This document shows, piece after piece, positions 1 to 10,909 of a DNA stretch of 64,000 bases. Location of the stretch: contig CM045733.1 of assembly GCA_024760905.1 (NCBI GenBank), positions 41,651,001-41,715,000 on the forward strand, written 5' to 3'. The position numbers were made by a program, and so were the translations under genes. The notes below the pieces were generated by a model, which was not told where the DNA came from, made no database searches, and saw only the letters and a list, made by a program, of their open reading frames with translations. Within the stretch, counting starts at the first letter, position 1. Each line of letters starts with the position of its first letter. The stretch is from Plotosus lineatus. Its lineage: Eukaryota > Chordata > Actinopteri > Siluriformes > Plotosidae.

Positions 1-117
1 TGGTGAGCTGTTCAGGGTGTGCTCTGCCCTTGCCCAGAGTCAGCTTAGATAGCCGTTAGCCTTACCATGACTCGAATTATGATTAATGGGCTGAGAATAT
101 GAATGACTGAATGAAAT
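1..117 (+). repeat. SINE 3' tail fragment (tail type 2)
   Basis: Matches the 3' part of the copies at 42419-42765 and 49054-49395: a stretch resembling 'gctgttcagggtgtgctctg', a 'gcccagagtcagct' block and a terminal run of 'gaatga' units. The tRNA-like head lies outside the window or is missing. Only a fragment, diverged. Confidence 0.6.
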
Positions 118-297
118 GTATAAGCAACACCCAGTGTGGCTCATTTTCTTACTGGTTACGATATAAATGATTTATAATAAAAAACGACAGGATTTTCTTT
201 CTTCTCCTAGTAATGTACATGTAAGTTATTATAGCATATAGATTATTTATACATTATTATATGTATTTTATTATTATTTATTCATGAATTGGGAAAA

Positions 298-505
298 TCC
301 CCCAGTGCACCTGAATGGGTTATCAAAGGCTGGCCATGTCTCTCACAGTCTATGGTGAGATGCATGTTAAAGCTTACTGTCATAAGTTAGATATCGTTCA
401 GCATGTTTCTGACCTGCAATGGTCCAGAGTCAGTAAAGATGGACACCAGCCTCCCCATGTCCCTAATTAGAATGGATTAGTTCAGAAAATTAATGAATGA
501 ATGAA
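298..505 (+). repeat. Degenerate tRNA-headed SINE, body plus tail type 2
   Basis: Carries the SINE body ('gggttatcaaaggctggcca', 'tctatggtgag') and then the tail-2 block ending 'ccctaattagaatgg' and (gaat)n. The tRNA-like head is absent. It lies just downstream of chemokine A's 3' end. Confidence 0.7.
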
Positions 506-615
506 AAAACCCCAGCAATAATTAAATATAATATGAAGTAGAAACAGCATTTTAAAAATTGATAGATATACTATAGTTTAGAATTCTGTATTGAAATCTT
601 GTTGAATGCAGAGAT

Positions 616-1181
616 TCAGGGTTTTGATGCTCTGGCTTTGTTTTTACGATCAATTGCTTTCATGTGATATTTGATCCATGTAGCTGTAGGATTCACACAC
701 AACTTCTTCTTGCCTATCGTCTGAAATCTGTGAGAAAGACACAAATTAAATAATATAAATATTATATAGTTAATATACAAATTATTTAAATATGGTTAAT
801 GCCAACATCTGGTTATTTTTTAATGTATTATATTTGTACAAATCAGGTTATACTCACACAACAGCCTTTATGGGGCAACGATCGCTGGTCTTCCAGTAGT
901 TTACAATGTGTTTCAGAGGGACCTTTGTTTCACTTGTCTTTTCACAGCACTGAATATTGTACTCTGTACTTAGAGGAGCTGATTGATTGTGTTTAAAAGA
1001 GATTATTATTATTATTATTATTATTATTGTTGTTGTTGTTAATAATAATAACTACAGGTACGCTTACAGTATTACAAATGAAATGCTCTGTATTTAACAG
1101 AGTGATTTAAAACTCACCACTGAACACCAGCTGGAACACGTAGATCATAATCAGAAACATCATAATAGTTAAGTTCGTCAT
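616..1181 (-). CDS. CC chemokine A (three exons)
   Basis: Secreted CC chemokine, expected to attract leukocytes through a seven-transmembrane receptor. Exon 1 is 1181-1118 (signal peptide, M-T-N-L then a hydrophobic run ending LVFS). Exon 2 is 978-858, carrying QCC, the IVNYW core and the third Cys (RCP). Exon 3 is 727-616, carrying the fourth Cys (KLCVNP), the C-terminal helix and stop TGA. Junctions use GTGAGT donors and AG acceptors with phases 1 and 2, and the total of 98 codons is normal for the family. The start is the first ATG and gives a proper signal peptide. Paralogue C has the same layout and splice phases. A TATA box lies ~100 bp upstream. The orthologous group cannot be assigned without a phylogeny. 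Confidence 0.92.
1005..1040. repeat. (TTA/TTG)n microsatellite in chemokine A intron 1
   Basis: A trinucleotide run of TTA then GTT units beside the exon 2 acceptor. Runs of the same type occupy the same intron position in copy B (~7288-7309) and copy C (~14835-14871). Confidence 0.9.
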
Positions 1182-1278
1182 TCTAATTGTACTTCTGATT
1201 TCAGACAGAGCTAAAGCAGAGTAAGACCCTGAGATTCAGGAGAGAGGAGTCGTGTTGGATTAGTTCACTGCTCTCTAG

Positions 1279-1335
1279 CTTATATACCCACTGAGGGGAA
1301 GAAGGAGGGGGGGGTTTGTCACTGAGGGAAAGTTT
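1279..1335 (-). promoter_or_regulatory. Chemokine A core promoter with TATA box
   Basis: On the minus strand 1288-1279 reads GGGTATATAA, about 100 bp upstream of the ATG. A GGGAAAGTTT sequence (1326-1335, plus strand) resembles an NF-kB half-consensus. The same position relative to the TATA box holds GGGAAATTTC in chemokine C and GGGAATGTTT in pseudogene B. The TATA assignment is sound; the kB reading is inference. Confidence 0.6.
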
Positions 1336-1545
1336 GTCCTAATACTCAGCATCAAGCTTCTCAGTGTTCAAGCTACATTAGAATATCCCTCCGTTTTCTA
1401 CTTTTCTGGAATATGACACCCACACAAGTGCTTCAGTGTTTACAGGCTTTGCTGGGAATTTTTCTATATGATGAGTTTCCTGATAATTTAGAGAAATATA
1501 CTCAGAATTTGAGAATATTTTGGAAGTGAAAACATTTAGTAAATA

Positions 1546-3047
1546 CTAGTCCTTCTCAAAAAACTAGCATATTGTGATAAAGTTAATTATTTCCTGTAAT
1601 GTACTGATAAACATTAGACTTTCATATATTTTAGATTCATTACACACAACTGAAGTAGTTCAAGCCCTTTATTGTTTTAATATTGATAATTTTGGCAAAA
1701 AAGTAAAGAAAACAAAAAATCCCTATCTCAAAAAATTAGCATATTTCAGCCGACCAATAAAAAAGTGTTTTTAATACAAAAAAAAAGTCAACCTTCAAAT
1801 AATTATTTTCAGTTATGCATTCAATACTTGGTCAGGAATCCTTTTGCAGAAATGACTGCTTCAATGTGGTGTGGCATGGAGGCAATCAGCCTGTGGCACT
1901 GCTGAGGTGTTATGGAGGCCCAGGATGCTTCAATAGCTGCCTTAAGCCTTAAGCCTGCCTGCCTTAAGGTCAGGAGAGTTGGCAGGCCAATTGAGCACAG
2001 TAATACCATGGTCAGTAAACAATTTACCAGTGGTTTTGGCACTGTGAGCAGGTGCCAGGTCGTGCTGAAAAATGAAAATCTTCATCTCCATAAAGCTTTT
2101 CAGCAGATGGAAGCATGAAGTGCTCCAAAATCTCCTGATAGCTATCTGCATTGACCCTGCCCTTGATAAAACACAGTGGACCAACACCAGCAGCTGATAT
2201 GGCACCCCAGACCATCACTGACTGTGGGTACTTGACACTGGACTTCAGGCATTTTGGCATTTCCTTCTCCCCAGTCTTCCTCCAGACTCTGGCACCTTGA
2301 TTTCTGAATGACATGTAAAATTTGCTTTCATCCGAAAAAAGTACTTTGGACCACTGAGCAACAGTCCAGTGTTGCTTCTCTGTAGCCCAGGTAAGGCACT
2401 TCTGCCGCTGTTTCTGGTTCAAAAGTGTCTTGACCTGGGGAATGCGGCACCTGTAGCCCAGTCCACTGCTTCCACAGGTCCCCCAAGGTCTGGAATTGGC
2501 CCTTCTCCACAATCTTCCTCAGGGTCCGGTCACCTCTTCTGGTTGTGCAGCGTTTTCTGCCACACTTTTTCCTTCCCACAGACGTCCCACTGAGGTGCCT
2601 TGATAGAGCACTCTGGGAACAGCCTATTCGCTCAGAGATTTCTTTCTGTCTTACCCGCTTGCTTGAGGGTGTCAATGATGGCCTTCTGGACAGCAGTCAG
2701 GTCGGCAGTCTTACCCATGATTGCGGTTTTGAGTAATGAACCAGGCTGGGAGTTTTTAAAAGCCTCAGAAATCTTTTGCAGGTGTTTAGAGTTAATTGGT
2801 TGATTCAGATGATTAGGTTAATAGCTCGTTTAGAGTACCTTTTCATGATATGCTAATTTTTTGAGATAGGGATTTTGGGTTTTCATGAGCTGTATGCCAA
2901 AATCATCAGTATTAAAACAATAAAAGATCTGAAATATTTCAGTTAGTGTGCAATGAATCTAAAATATATGAAAGTTTAATTTTTATCAGGATATTACAGA
3001 AAATAATGAACTTTATCACAATATGCAATTTTTTTGAGAAGGACTAG
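1546..3047 (-). mobile_element. Tc1-like DNA transposon, ~1.5 kb
   Basis: Bounded by TA target duplications (1544-1545 and 3048-3049). The left terminus reads CTAGTCCTTCTCAAAAAA, and the right terminus is its inverse complement (TTTTTTTGAGAAGGACTAG). A transposase remnant runs on the minus strand. The same family, internally deleted, inserted into exon 3 of chemokine B at 5887-6899. Confidence 0.92.
1820..2717 (-). pseudogene. Tc1-like transposase, frameshifted
   Basis: A DDE transposase remnant. The start ATG (2717) is followed by the N-terminal helix-turn-helix region (LTAVQKAIIDTLKQ), but a 2-bp loss relative to the copy at 5887-6899 shifts the frame at once. The paired-type region continues in frame to ~2328, the first catalytic segment (LFSDESKF) lies in another frame around 2320-2340, and the DLAPAHSAK segment (second acidic residue region) and the PANSPDL segment lie in a third frame around 1945-2060. 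At least three frame changes mean it cannot encode active enzyme. Confidence 0.88.
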
Positions 3048-3061
3048 TATTACAAGAAAAC

Positions 3062-3680
3062 AGTGTTATGCAGCTAACTGGATTATCAAATTTGGGCCAT
3101 GTCTCTCACTGTCTATGGGGTGAGGCATGTAAAAGAACCATTGCTGACTTTCGTACAGAGTAGGCTGCAAAGCCGTCAGCGTGTTTCTGTCCCTTACTAT
3201 AAAGCAGGGATCACCAACGTGGTGCCCGTGGGCACCAGGTAGCCCGCAAGGACAATATAAGTTGCCCGCGGACCTGTTCACTGCTATTTTTAGGACAGGC
3301 CCATTTTTAGGACAGCGCCACTCTCCATTGAGCTGCATATAATTTTTTTGAATATATTTTTAAATCAAGTCAATATCTTCACATAGATGAATATCATTAA
3401 TTATTAATAATAACATCTAATTAAATCTAATTAAATGTAAATTGAGCAAATTTGTAATTTCAGAGGTGTGTATCGACCTAGTAGCCCTTCGCATTAATTG
3501 GTACCCATGAAGTAGCTCTCAGTTTCAAAAAGGTTGGTGACCCCTGCTATAAAGGGTTGTGACAGGAAGGGCATCCGACGTAAAAAAAAACCTCTGCCAA
3601 ATGAAATGTGCGAATCAGATGATTCGCTGTGGCGACTCCCGAGTAAAAGGGGAAAAAGCCGAAAGGAAGACAGACAGACA
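3062..3680 (+). repeat. SINE body with RTE-type tail, interrupted by a hAT MITE
   Basis: Starts at the 'cagctaactgg' block without the tRNA-like head and ends in the tail shared with 10560-10909 ('ggcgactcccgagtaaaagg' then 'gaagacagacag'). The hAT-like element at 3205-3546 splits it, so the SINE is older than that MITE. Confidence 0.85.
3205..3546. mobile_element. Non-autonomous hAT-like MITE, 342 bp
   Basis: Imperfect terminal inverted repeats: CAGGGATCACCAACGTGG at the left, and the complement of AGGTTGGTGACCCCTG at the right. A perfect 8-bp target duplication 'ctataaag' flanks it (3197-3204 and 3547-3554), the length expected for hAT. It has no transposase and is inserted in a SINE. Confidence 0.9.
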
Positions 3681-3689
3681 GTGTTATGA

Positions 3690-3990
3690 TCTTTGGATCT
3701 CGGTACAGTGGTTAGCACGTTTGCCTCACAGCAAGAACGTTCTGGGCTTGAGTCCCTGACTGGGGCATTTCTGTGTGAAGTTTGCATACTCTCCCTGTAC
3801 TTGGGTGATTTTCATTTGGGTTATCTGAGTTCCTACTACAATCTAAAGACATTTACATTTAGCTAACTGGCTGATTGTAGGTGTTTGTCGCCCAGTAATG
3901 TTCTGGCAAGCTACTCACGGTGTGCTACGCCTTTGCCCAGTGTTGGCTGAGATAGACATGGGTGAGTGAGAGAATGATTTCAGGATAATA
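3690..3990 (+). repeat. Second SINE family (B), L2-like tail
   Basis: Diverged tRNA-like head ('cagtggttagcacgtttgcc', 'tcacagcaagaac'), then 'tttctgtgtgaagtttgcat' and a tail that includes 'ctggcaagctactcacggtg'. Related copies lie at 47385-47752, 49500-49792, 53560-53885, 57145-57320 and 60130-60420. Confidence 0.75.
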
Positions 3991-4077
3991 AGAATAATTC
4001 TCCAAATATGAATACAAAAAATGGGATGCTATAAATGTTTTAATATTTATTCAAAATGGTTTGAAGAAGGAAGAAGG

Positions 4078-4240
4078 TGCAGTGATGGCCCAGTGGTAGG
4101 GTGCTGGTTTACTGATCCGAAGGTCTGCACTACCACCACATCATCACCCTTGCGCACCAGTGCGGCTAATTGAGTTCTCAAAGGACGGCCATGTCTCTCA
4201 TTGTCCATGGTGAAAGTCATGAAAAATAACCATTGCTGTC
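4078..4240 (+). repeat. SINE (tRNA-headed) 5' part
   Basis: The tRNA-like head ('gcagtgatggcccagtggta') is followed by the start of the SINE body ('gtgcggctaattgag', 'ggccatgtctctcattg'). It ends before either tail type. Confidence 0.7.
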
Positions 4241-4975
4241 AATATTGACTGTGCTGGCCACTCCATTGTCAACCAAACACCACCTGACTGCTTCTTTTAA
4301 GTAGTATTTAGTTTGGGTTATTGTCCTGTTGTAGGAAGAAAATGGTTTCAATCAAGTGCCATCCACAGGGTATGGCACAGTGTTGCAAAATGGAGTAAAG
4401 GACTTCTTTGTTCGGGATCCTTTTCACCCTGTACAAATCTCCCACTTCACTCCCACTAAAGCCCTCCAGATAGTTACTTTACCCCAAACATGCTTGACAG
4501 ATCATGTCAGGTCCAGTACTCGCCTCTTCACTGTTGAAGTTGAGACTGGTGCTTTGCGGGTACCATTTAATGAGGCTGCCAACTAAGGAATGTTTGGGTG
4601 TCTGTTTCTCAAATTGAAGACTTTGATATAGTTGTCTTCTTACAGTTGTGCACTGGGGCCCTCAGTCTTTTCTTTATATATTGGTTGGAGCCAGTTTACA
4701 CTGTTTTGTGAAGAGATCAATACACACGTTTGCACAAGATCTTCAGTTCCTTAACAGTTTCTCATAAGGAACAGACTTCATTTCACATAATAAACATGAT
4801 GAATGTTTAATGATGACTGATGAATTTCAGAAGAAAGTTATTTTTCTAGACATTGTAAGTCTATAATCAAACACACAAATGTCTATTCTGCAGATAGCTT
4901 TTTATTGCTTTTCAGTACTGATTTTATCTCTGCTGGCATAATTGTAAAGAGTATTTTATTGATCAATTGGCCTTA
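4240..4975 (-). pseudogene. Second Tc1-like family, decayed transposase remnant
   Basis: On the minus strand, 4860-4600 retains the outline of a Tc1 transposase N-terminus (an LSSE-like start, the EIAKKL-type helix as decayed codons, then a basic RPR-type linker), broken by many stops. 4590-4240 retains middle and C-terminal segments in the order expected for the same family. It is a different lineage from the element at 1546. Family recognition rests on my memory of Tc1 sequence patterns. Confidence 0.6.
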
Positions 4976-5811
4976 ACATGACAGACTTGAATTAGCCAAC
5001 ACAACATGCATATCAAAAACATATATGGGTGGCATGGTGGAGTAGTCATTAGCACATCTGCATTACAGTCTACCTGCTAAGGACATCATTTCACCTCCCT
5101 GTCCTTGCTTTGCCATCACTGTTGCACCAAAGCTGACTTTGTCACAGTCAACATTTTCCCACTGGTCTTGCCTTGGTGTTAGTCTCCTTCGTCGTTCAGT
5201 CCCTCCTACATTTGGGTGCCTCAAGAGCCACACCCGAAGTGGGGTGCACTGTTATACATAATCTGTTCCTCTTGCAAACCACAAGAGGTCACCCTCACTC
5301 AAATTGTTCATCTTTGTTGTTGCTGTTGTTGTTTATCCTATTTACTTTCATCATTGTGCACACTTGTTTTCCCTACATTATTCACCTTATTCACAGTTTG
5401 AGCCTGTTTTTTATGTTTATTACTTTCACTGTATTATGTGTTTTTTTCTTGTTTAAAAAATGCTGCATTTGCATCTGTCTGAAGGGTCATGGGTGTCCTT
5501 GTCTCATTAGGTCTAATTAAAAATCAGTTTCAACAACAACAATATTATTATTATTATTATTTTATGATTATTATGATCATCATCATGGAAGAAACCATAA
5601 ATATGACATTGTGTTTGTATTCACTATTTACCATTTATTAGAAACTGTAATATGTTTCATGCATGAAAATGCATTTCATTTTATTTCATTAATTGGGAAG
5701 AAACATGAAAATGGAACAAATAATGAAACTGAACTGTTATAAAAAAATTACAAAATGTATCTTCCTAGATAATAACAAATAGTAATTACAAAATTTGATT
5801 TAAATATTAGT
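4976..5811. other. Intergenic stretch between chemokine B and a Tc1 remnant
   Basis: AT-rich, with short (att)n and (tgt)n runs around 5310-5330 and 5540-5580. The plus-strand open frame at 5173-5520 is low in complexity (Leu/Phe-rich over T-rich DNA) and I see no family motif. I see no gene here. Confidence 0.5.
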
Positions 5812-5886
5812 TTAAAATTCTGTTGAATGTGCCATTTTGGGTTTTGATGTTATGACATTGTTTTTAAGACCCACTGCTTCCATGTA

Positions 5887-6899
5887 CTAGTACTTCTCAA
5901 AAAATTAGCATATTGTGATAAAGTTCATTATTTTCTGTAATGTACTGATAAAAATTAAACTTTCATATATTTTAGATTCATTGCACACCAACTGAAATAT
6001 TTCAGGTCTTTTATTGTTCTAATACTGATGATTTTGGCATACAGCTCATGAAAACCCAAAATTCCTATCTCAAAAAATTAGCATATTTCATCGACCAATT
6101 AAAAAAAAAAATCCTTCTCCCCAGTCTTCCTCCAGACTCTGGCAACTTGATTTCCGAATGACATGCAAAATTTGCTTTCATCTGAAAAAAGTACTTTGGA
6201 CCACTGAGCAACAGTCCAGTGCTGTTTCTCTGTAGCCCAGGTCAGGCGCTGCTGCCGCTGTTTCTGGTTCAAAAGTGTCTTGACCTGGGGAATGCGGCAC
6301 CTGTAGCCCAGTCCACTGCTTCCACAGGTCCCCCAAGGTCTGGAATCGGCCCTTCTCCACAATCTTCCTCAGGGTCCGGTCACCTCTTCTGGTTGTGCAG
6401 CGTTTTCTGCCACACTTTTTCCTTCCCACAGACGTCCCACTGAGGTGGCTTGATACAGCACTCTGGGAACAGCATATTCGCTCAGAGATTTCTTTCTGTG
6501 TCTTACCCTCTTGCTTGAGGGTGTCAATGATGGCCTTCTGGACAGCAGTCAGGTCTGCAGTCTTATCCATGATTGCGGTTTTGAGTAATGAACCAGGCTG
6601 GGAGTTTTTAAAAGCCTCAGGAATCTTTTGCAGGTGTTTAGAGTTAATTGGTTGATTCAGATGATTAGGTTAATAGCACGTTTAGAGTACCTTTTCATAA
6701 TATGCTAATTTTTTGAGATAGGAATTTTGGGTTTTCATGAGCTGTATGCCAAAATCATCAGTATTAAAACAATAAAAGACCTGAAATATTTCAGTTGGTG
6801 TGCAATGAATCTAAAATATATGAAAGTTTAATTTTTATCAGTACATTAAAGAAAATAATGAACTTTATCACTATATGCTAATTTTTTGAGAAGGACTAG
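5887..6899 (-). mobile_element. Internally deleted Tc1-like element in chemokine B exon 3
   Basis: Same family as 1546-3047, with TA duplications at 5885-5886 and 6900-6901 and matching inverted ends. The transposase N-terminal half reads from ATG 6570 (M-D-K-T-A-D-L) through the HTH/paired region. The catalytic C-terminal half is deleted at an A-rich join near 6105-6115. It is non-autonomous. Confidence 0.93.
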
Positions 6900-7313
6900 T
6901 ATTTATTGACCCATATGGCTGCAGGATTCACATACAATTTCTTGTTGGTTATCATCTCAAATCTGTGAAAAAGACAAAAATTCTACAGGATTATTACAAG
7001 AGAATGAAGTTAATAAAGTTCATTAAGTTTATGATGTTTTCATTATACAAGACAATGAACAGTTCTGTAGTCTTCATGGGTTAACATTAATGTCTAATTC
7101 TGCTTTGTATGAAATATATTTGTTACATGCAAGTCATAGTTACACAATGGCCTTTATAGGGCAACTGGTACTGGTTTCCCAGTAGGTCACAATGTTCTTT
7201 AGAGGGATCTTCGTTGTACTTGTTGATGGACAGTAGCCACTCTTGTCCAAAGCGATGGGACATGGTTTATAGTTTTGAAAAGAGACTGTTATTGTTGTTG
7301 TTATTATTTAGAC

Positions 7314-8343
7314 CAGGGGTGTCCAAATGGTTTTTCACTGAGGGCCACATACATAAAAGTATAGGAGGGGCTGGGCCACTTACTAGAAATTAGATACAGT
7401 ATATATAGCCTTAACTTTAACATATTAAAGTTAGAAAAATCAATTAAAAGTGGTCAAATGTGTTATATTGTTGAATATAATTGACAAAGCTGCCTTCATT
7501 ACAGCTTTCCATAAATGGATCTTTATTGATTTATTCAGAAAAAGCGTTGGTAGCTCATTCTCAGAACAGCAGTCTCAGATTTCATCTTAGCTTGAAGACT
7601 CACGGTACAGAGAAAGAACAATAAAGGGGAAAATGGGACCAGTAAATGTCAAGGTTGTTATTTAAAGTTGTTACGATTAGGAACACACCTATTAACACCC
7701 AAATCAACATTAACAGACTGAACTGCATAATAACAGGAGTGCATACCATTTTAGTAAATTATTCTGGTGAGTATCAGTTGCGCTTGGTTTTTATATTGGG
7801 CCATCCAGCTGCGGTGCTGATCCAACGCCACTCGTGCCTAAAATCTTTAAAAATCTGCTTCAGGTGAGCTCAGCTGACTTTGAGTGTGCACTCTGTGTGT
7901 TAACAAGAAAAACACATATAAGAAAATGGTGAGCAAAAGCAGGGTAGTGACAGAATTGATGCGCATTATTGATATTTGTCGCATGTGGACCTGCGCATGC
8001 ATGCTTATTAACACATGGGTACTGTGGAATATATTTTTACTCACCTAAAGTGGGAACGGCATGCACTGAGTGGGAGAAAGAAATATTCACTCTCCCAACT
8101 CGTCTGAAATTTTCTGCGCTCACTTTCTAATTTTCATTTCTTAGGTTCTGCCATGCTTAGAAGCTTGGGGTGAATTTCTTCTGTGATTGTTCGTTTAGGT
8201 GGAGTAACTGCCTCGATCAACAGTAGCTCTTCCCTGGTGTTAAAAATAAGAAGTGCAATACATTCAGGAAAAAGAGGTGCGGGCCATATTCTATTCTATT
8301 TATAAAAAAAGTTGGCCCGCTGGCCATAGTTTGGCTACCACTG
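7314..8343. mobile_element. Non-autonomous hAT element, ~1.03 kb, in intron 1 of B
   Basis: The left end is CAGGGGTGTCCAAATGG, and the right end, read inward from 8343, is CAGTGGTAGCCAAACTATGG, giving imperfect inverted repeats. The 8-bp target duplications atttagac (7306-7313) and atttagat (8344-8351) differ at one base. No transposase frame is recognisable. Confidence 0.88.
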
Positions 8344-8599
8344 ATTTAGATATTTCAAATAAGTTCACACCGGTTAATATTACAAAGAAAAAATGAGAAT
8401 GCTCTGTATTTGGATCTGGACCTGGGTGATTTAATACCCACCACTACACACAAGCTGGAGAGCGTAGAGCGAAAGCAGAAACATCAGAATTGTCAGTGTC
8501 AGGTTCCTCATTCTAGCAGAGCTTCTGATTTCAGACAGAGACAGAGCAGTGTGAGAGTTTGAGATTCAGGACACTGGAATCAAGTGCTGAATAAATTAA

Positions 8600-8700
8600 C
8601 TACTTTCCTTCTTATGTACACACTGAGAGAGAGAAAGAGCGAGAGACAGAGAGAGAGAAAGAGAGAGTGCACAATCTGTGATTGAGGGAATGTTTATTCT
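8600..8700. repeat. (GA)n-rich tract and former promoter of chemokine B
   Basis: A gagaga-rich run (about 8630-8667) sits where the promoter-proximal region should be. The position of the TATA box in copies A and C reads TACATAAG on the minus strand here. GGGAATGTTT (8686-8695) aligns with the kB-like positions of A and C. Confidence 0.55.
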
Positions 8701-8785
8701 TATTCTCAGTACAAGAATTCTTTTTACACGAGGATATCCTTCCTCTTCTCTTCTTTTTTTTGAATAACATAACTTCTGCACTTCT

Positions 8786-9960
8786 ATGAAAGGAAGGGGA
8801 AGAAGTATCTCACAAACACTGTTTACACTGGATGTGAGGAGCTGCTCACGTCAACTGGGGATTTTTGTCAGGCAGTGGAAAGAATACATTGAAGACCTCC
8901 TCAATCCCACCAACATGCCTTTCACAGAGGAGGAACACCCTAGGGGTTTGGGTGGAGCTGTACTAGACCTGTTGCAAAAAGCCATTAGCTCTCTGTATCA
9001 GTATCAGCTGGAGGTTGAGTTTGTTTCCGGTTGGGCATGGACTCTGCCAAACTGTAGTTTGTCACTGCTTTTATTCAACATTTTTATGGAGAGGATTTTG
9101 AGGCATTGCCATGGTGTCGAAGGTTTCTGGATTGGTGGTCATAGGATCTCGTCTCTGTTTTTTGCAGATGATGTAGTCCTATTGGTTTCATTAATTCAGG
9201 ACATCCAGGTCTTAATGGAGAAAATTGCAGCTGAGTGCGAAGTGACTGGGATTAGAATCAGGACCTACAGGTCTTAGGCTATGGTTCTCATCTACAAAAG
9301 GGTGGAATACACCCTCTGAGTCCGGAATAAAGTCTTTCCCTAGTGGAGAACTTTAAGTATCTCGGGGTCTTGGTCATGAGTTAGGGAAGGATGGAACAAA
9401 AGATTGACAGGTGGATAGGTACAGCCTCAGCTGTAAAGCAGAGATTGTACAGTTCCATCGTTTTGAAGATGGAGCTGAACCAAAAGACAAACCTCAGAAT
9501 TTAACAGTTGATTTATATTTCTGTCCTCACCTATGGTCATAAGCTTTGTGTAGTGACCAAAAAAAAAGAAAGAAAACAAGATTGCAGATAGTTGTTGCTG
9601 AAATGGGCTTCCTTTGCAGGGTAGTGGGGCTCTCCCTCAGAGATAGGGTAAGAAACGTGGCCATCTGTGAAGAACTTGCAGGAGAACCGCTGCTCTTCCG
9701 TGTTGAGAGGGGCAGGTTGAGGTGCCTCAGGCATCTGATTAGAATACCTCCTAAACACTTGTGGTGGTTTGGGTGTGTCCAATTGGGAAGTAACCTTGGG
9801 GCCAACCCCAAACACGCTGGAGGGGTAATGTTTCTTAGCTGATCTGGAAACGCCTTGGTCTTCCCCCTGAAGAAGTGGAGAAAGTGGCTGGCGAGAGGAA
9901 AGCCTGGACCTCATTGCTTCGGCTGCTGCCCCTGCAACCTGACCCCGGATAAAGTGGGAC
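8786..9960 (+). pseudogene. Non-LTR retrotransposon fragment (RT and C-terminal region)
   Basis: The 8786-9277 frame has a reverse transcriptase core with the catalytic box FFADDVVLL (around 9155-9185) and a preceding SLLLFNIFMERI segment. Downstream, broken frames keep the typical C-terminal blocks (a LTYGHKLC-like block near 9525-9550, and a degraded LRxLxHLIRIPP block near 9715-9755). It is 5'-truncated and frameshifted. It belongs to the same family as 57700-58760, which is better preserved. The clade is not certain (I/Nimb-like is a guess). Confidence 0.8.
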
Positions 9961-10543
9961 AAAATAAGTGAACGGCCGATTTAGTATATGCAAACTCATA
10001 ACTGTTATCAAATGTTCATGAGAAATTTTCACATGATGAGCTCATTATTGAGACAGCTAGATTAAAAGACAGAAATGCATGTTTGAGGTTTGGTTCTCCC
10101 CCCCTTTCTGAAGTGCTGCTGTAATCTTCTGTACCCATAACCCATCCTGCTGTCAACGTTGTGATGAGAGTGTAATCAGTCATGATTCAACTTGGAATAT
10201 CCAACTTTTATGATGTTATTCCAATACCAGTCAATAACTTAAGGACTCAAGAAACTGTGTCCAGACTTTTACTGGTGGTATATGCATGCTAAGATGTGCA
10301 GATACATTTGCATTATGAATACATCAACACAGAGCTATATATGCATTCTACAACCATTTCAGACACTGAATAACACTGAAATTAAGTCAATATAACTTGT
10401 TTAATATCTCTTTTATAAGTGATAAAAATTGGTTATAAAGTGTGAAATGTGAGATGAAGGTATCTGACTGTCATTACTGAATTACTTAAACACTGGAATG
10501 GTACATTCGGTCCGCTAACTATGCTATAAATATAACTAACTAT
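9961..10543. other. Unassigned AT-rich intergenic stretch
   Basis: I see no open frame of note, no repeat family I recognise and no RNA gene signature. Confidence 0.5.
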
Positions 10544-10559
10544 AGACTATATAACTATA

Positions 10560-10909
10560 TGGGCAGTGGTGGTCTAATGGTATAGGGCGCTGGATCGCTG
10601 ATCCAATGGTTGGGGGTTCGAGTCCCACTCTCCACAAGGTTGTCACTGTCCCCCCCAGTGCGGCTAACTGGGTTATCAAAGGCGGGCCATGTCTTTCACT
10701 GTCTATGGTGAGAGGCATGTAAAAGAACCATTGCTGACTTTCGTAAAGAGTAGGCTGCAAAGTCGTCAGCGTGTTTCTGTCCCTTGCTAAAAGGGTTGTG
10801 ACAGGAAGGGCATCCGATGTAAAAACCTCTGCCAAATCAAATGTGCGAATCAGATGATTCGCTGTGGCGACTCCCGAGTAAAAGGGAAAAAGCCGAAAGG
10901 AAGACAGAC
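10560..10909 (+). repeat. Complete tRNA-headed SINE with RTE-type tail
   Basis: The head has an A-box-like TGGTCTAATGG and a B-box-like GGTTCGAGTCC. The body and tail type 1 follow ('gggttgtgacaggaagggca', 'ggcgactcccgag', 'gaagacagaca'). A 16-bp direct repeat agactatataactata flanks it (10544-10559 and 10910-10925), so it is an intact target-primed insertion. Best reference copy in the window. Confidence 0.92.

Larger units (their letters stand above)
5812..8511 (-). pseudogene. CC chemokine B, inactivated paralogue
   Basis: Paralogue of chemokine C. Exon 1 (8511-8442) has an intact ATG and signal peptide (M-R-N-L start). Exon 2 (about 7258-7144) has lost the AG acceptor: ACCAGCTCCC in copy C is ACCATGTCCC here. 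Its CC pair has become Tyr-Cys (SGYCP). Exon 3 begins at 6962, its fourth Cys is Tyr (KLYVNP), and it is split by a Tc1-like element at 5887-6899 before resuming to a stop at 5814-5812. The exon 2 donor is weakened (GTAACT for GTGAGT), the TATA box has decayed to TACATAAG, and a hAT element occupies intron 1. The original secreted chemokine is very unlikely to be made. Confidence 0.9.

Noticed and set aside
7646..8044. Small open frames in the hAT element
   Set aside because: No transposase motif; the sequence is non-coding MITE filler.
10560..10640. Possible tRNA genes at SINE heads
   Set aside because: A- and B-box-like motifs occur, but no cloverleaf can be completed and each is joined to a SINE body with flanking target duplications.
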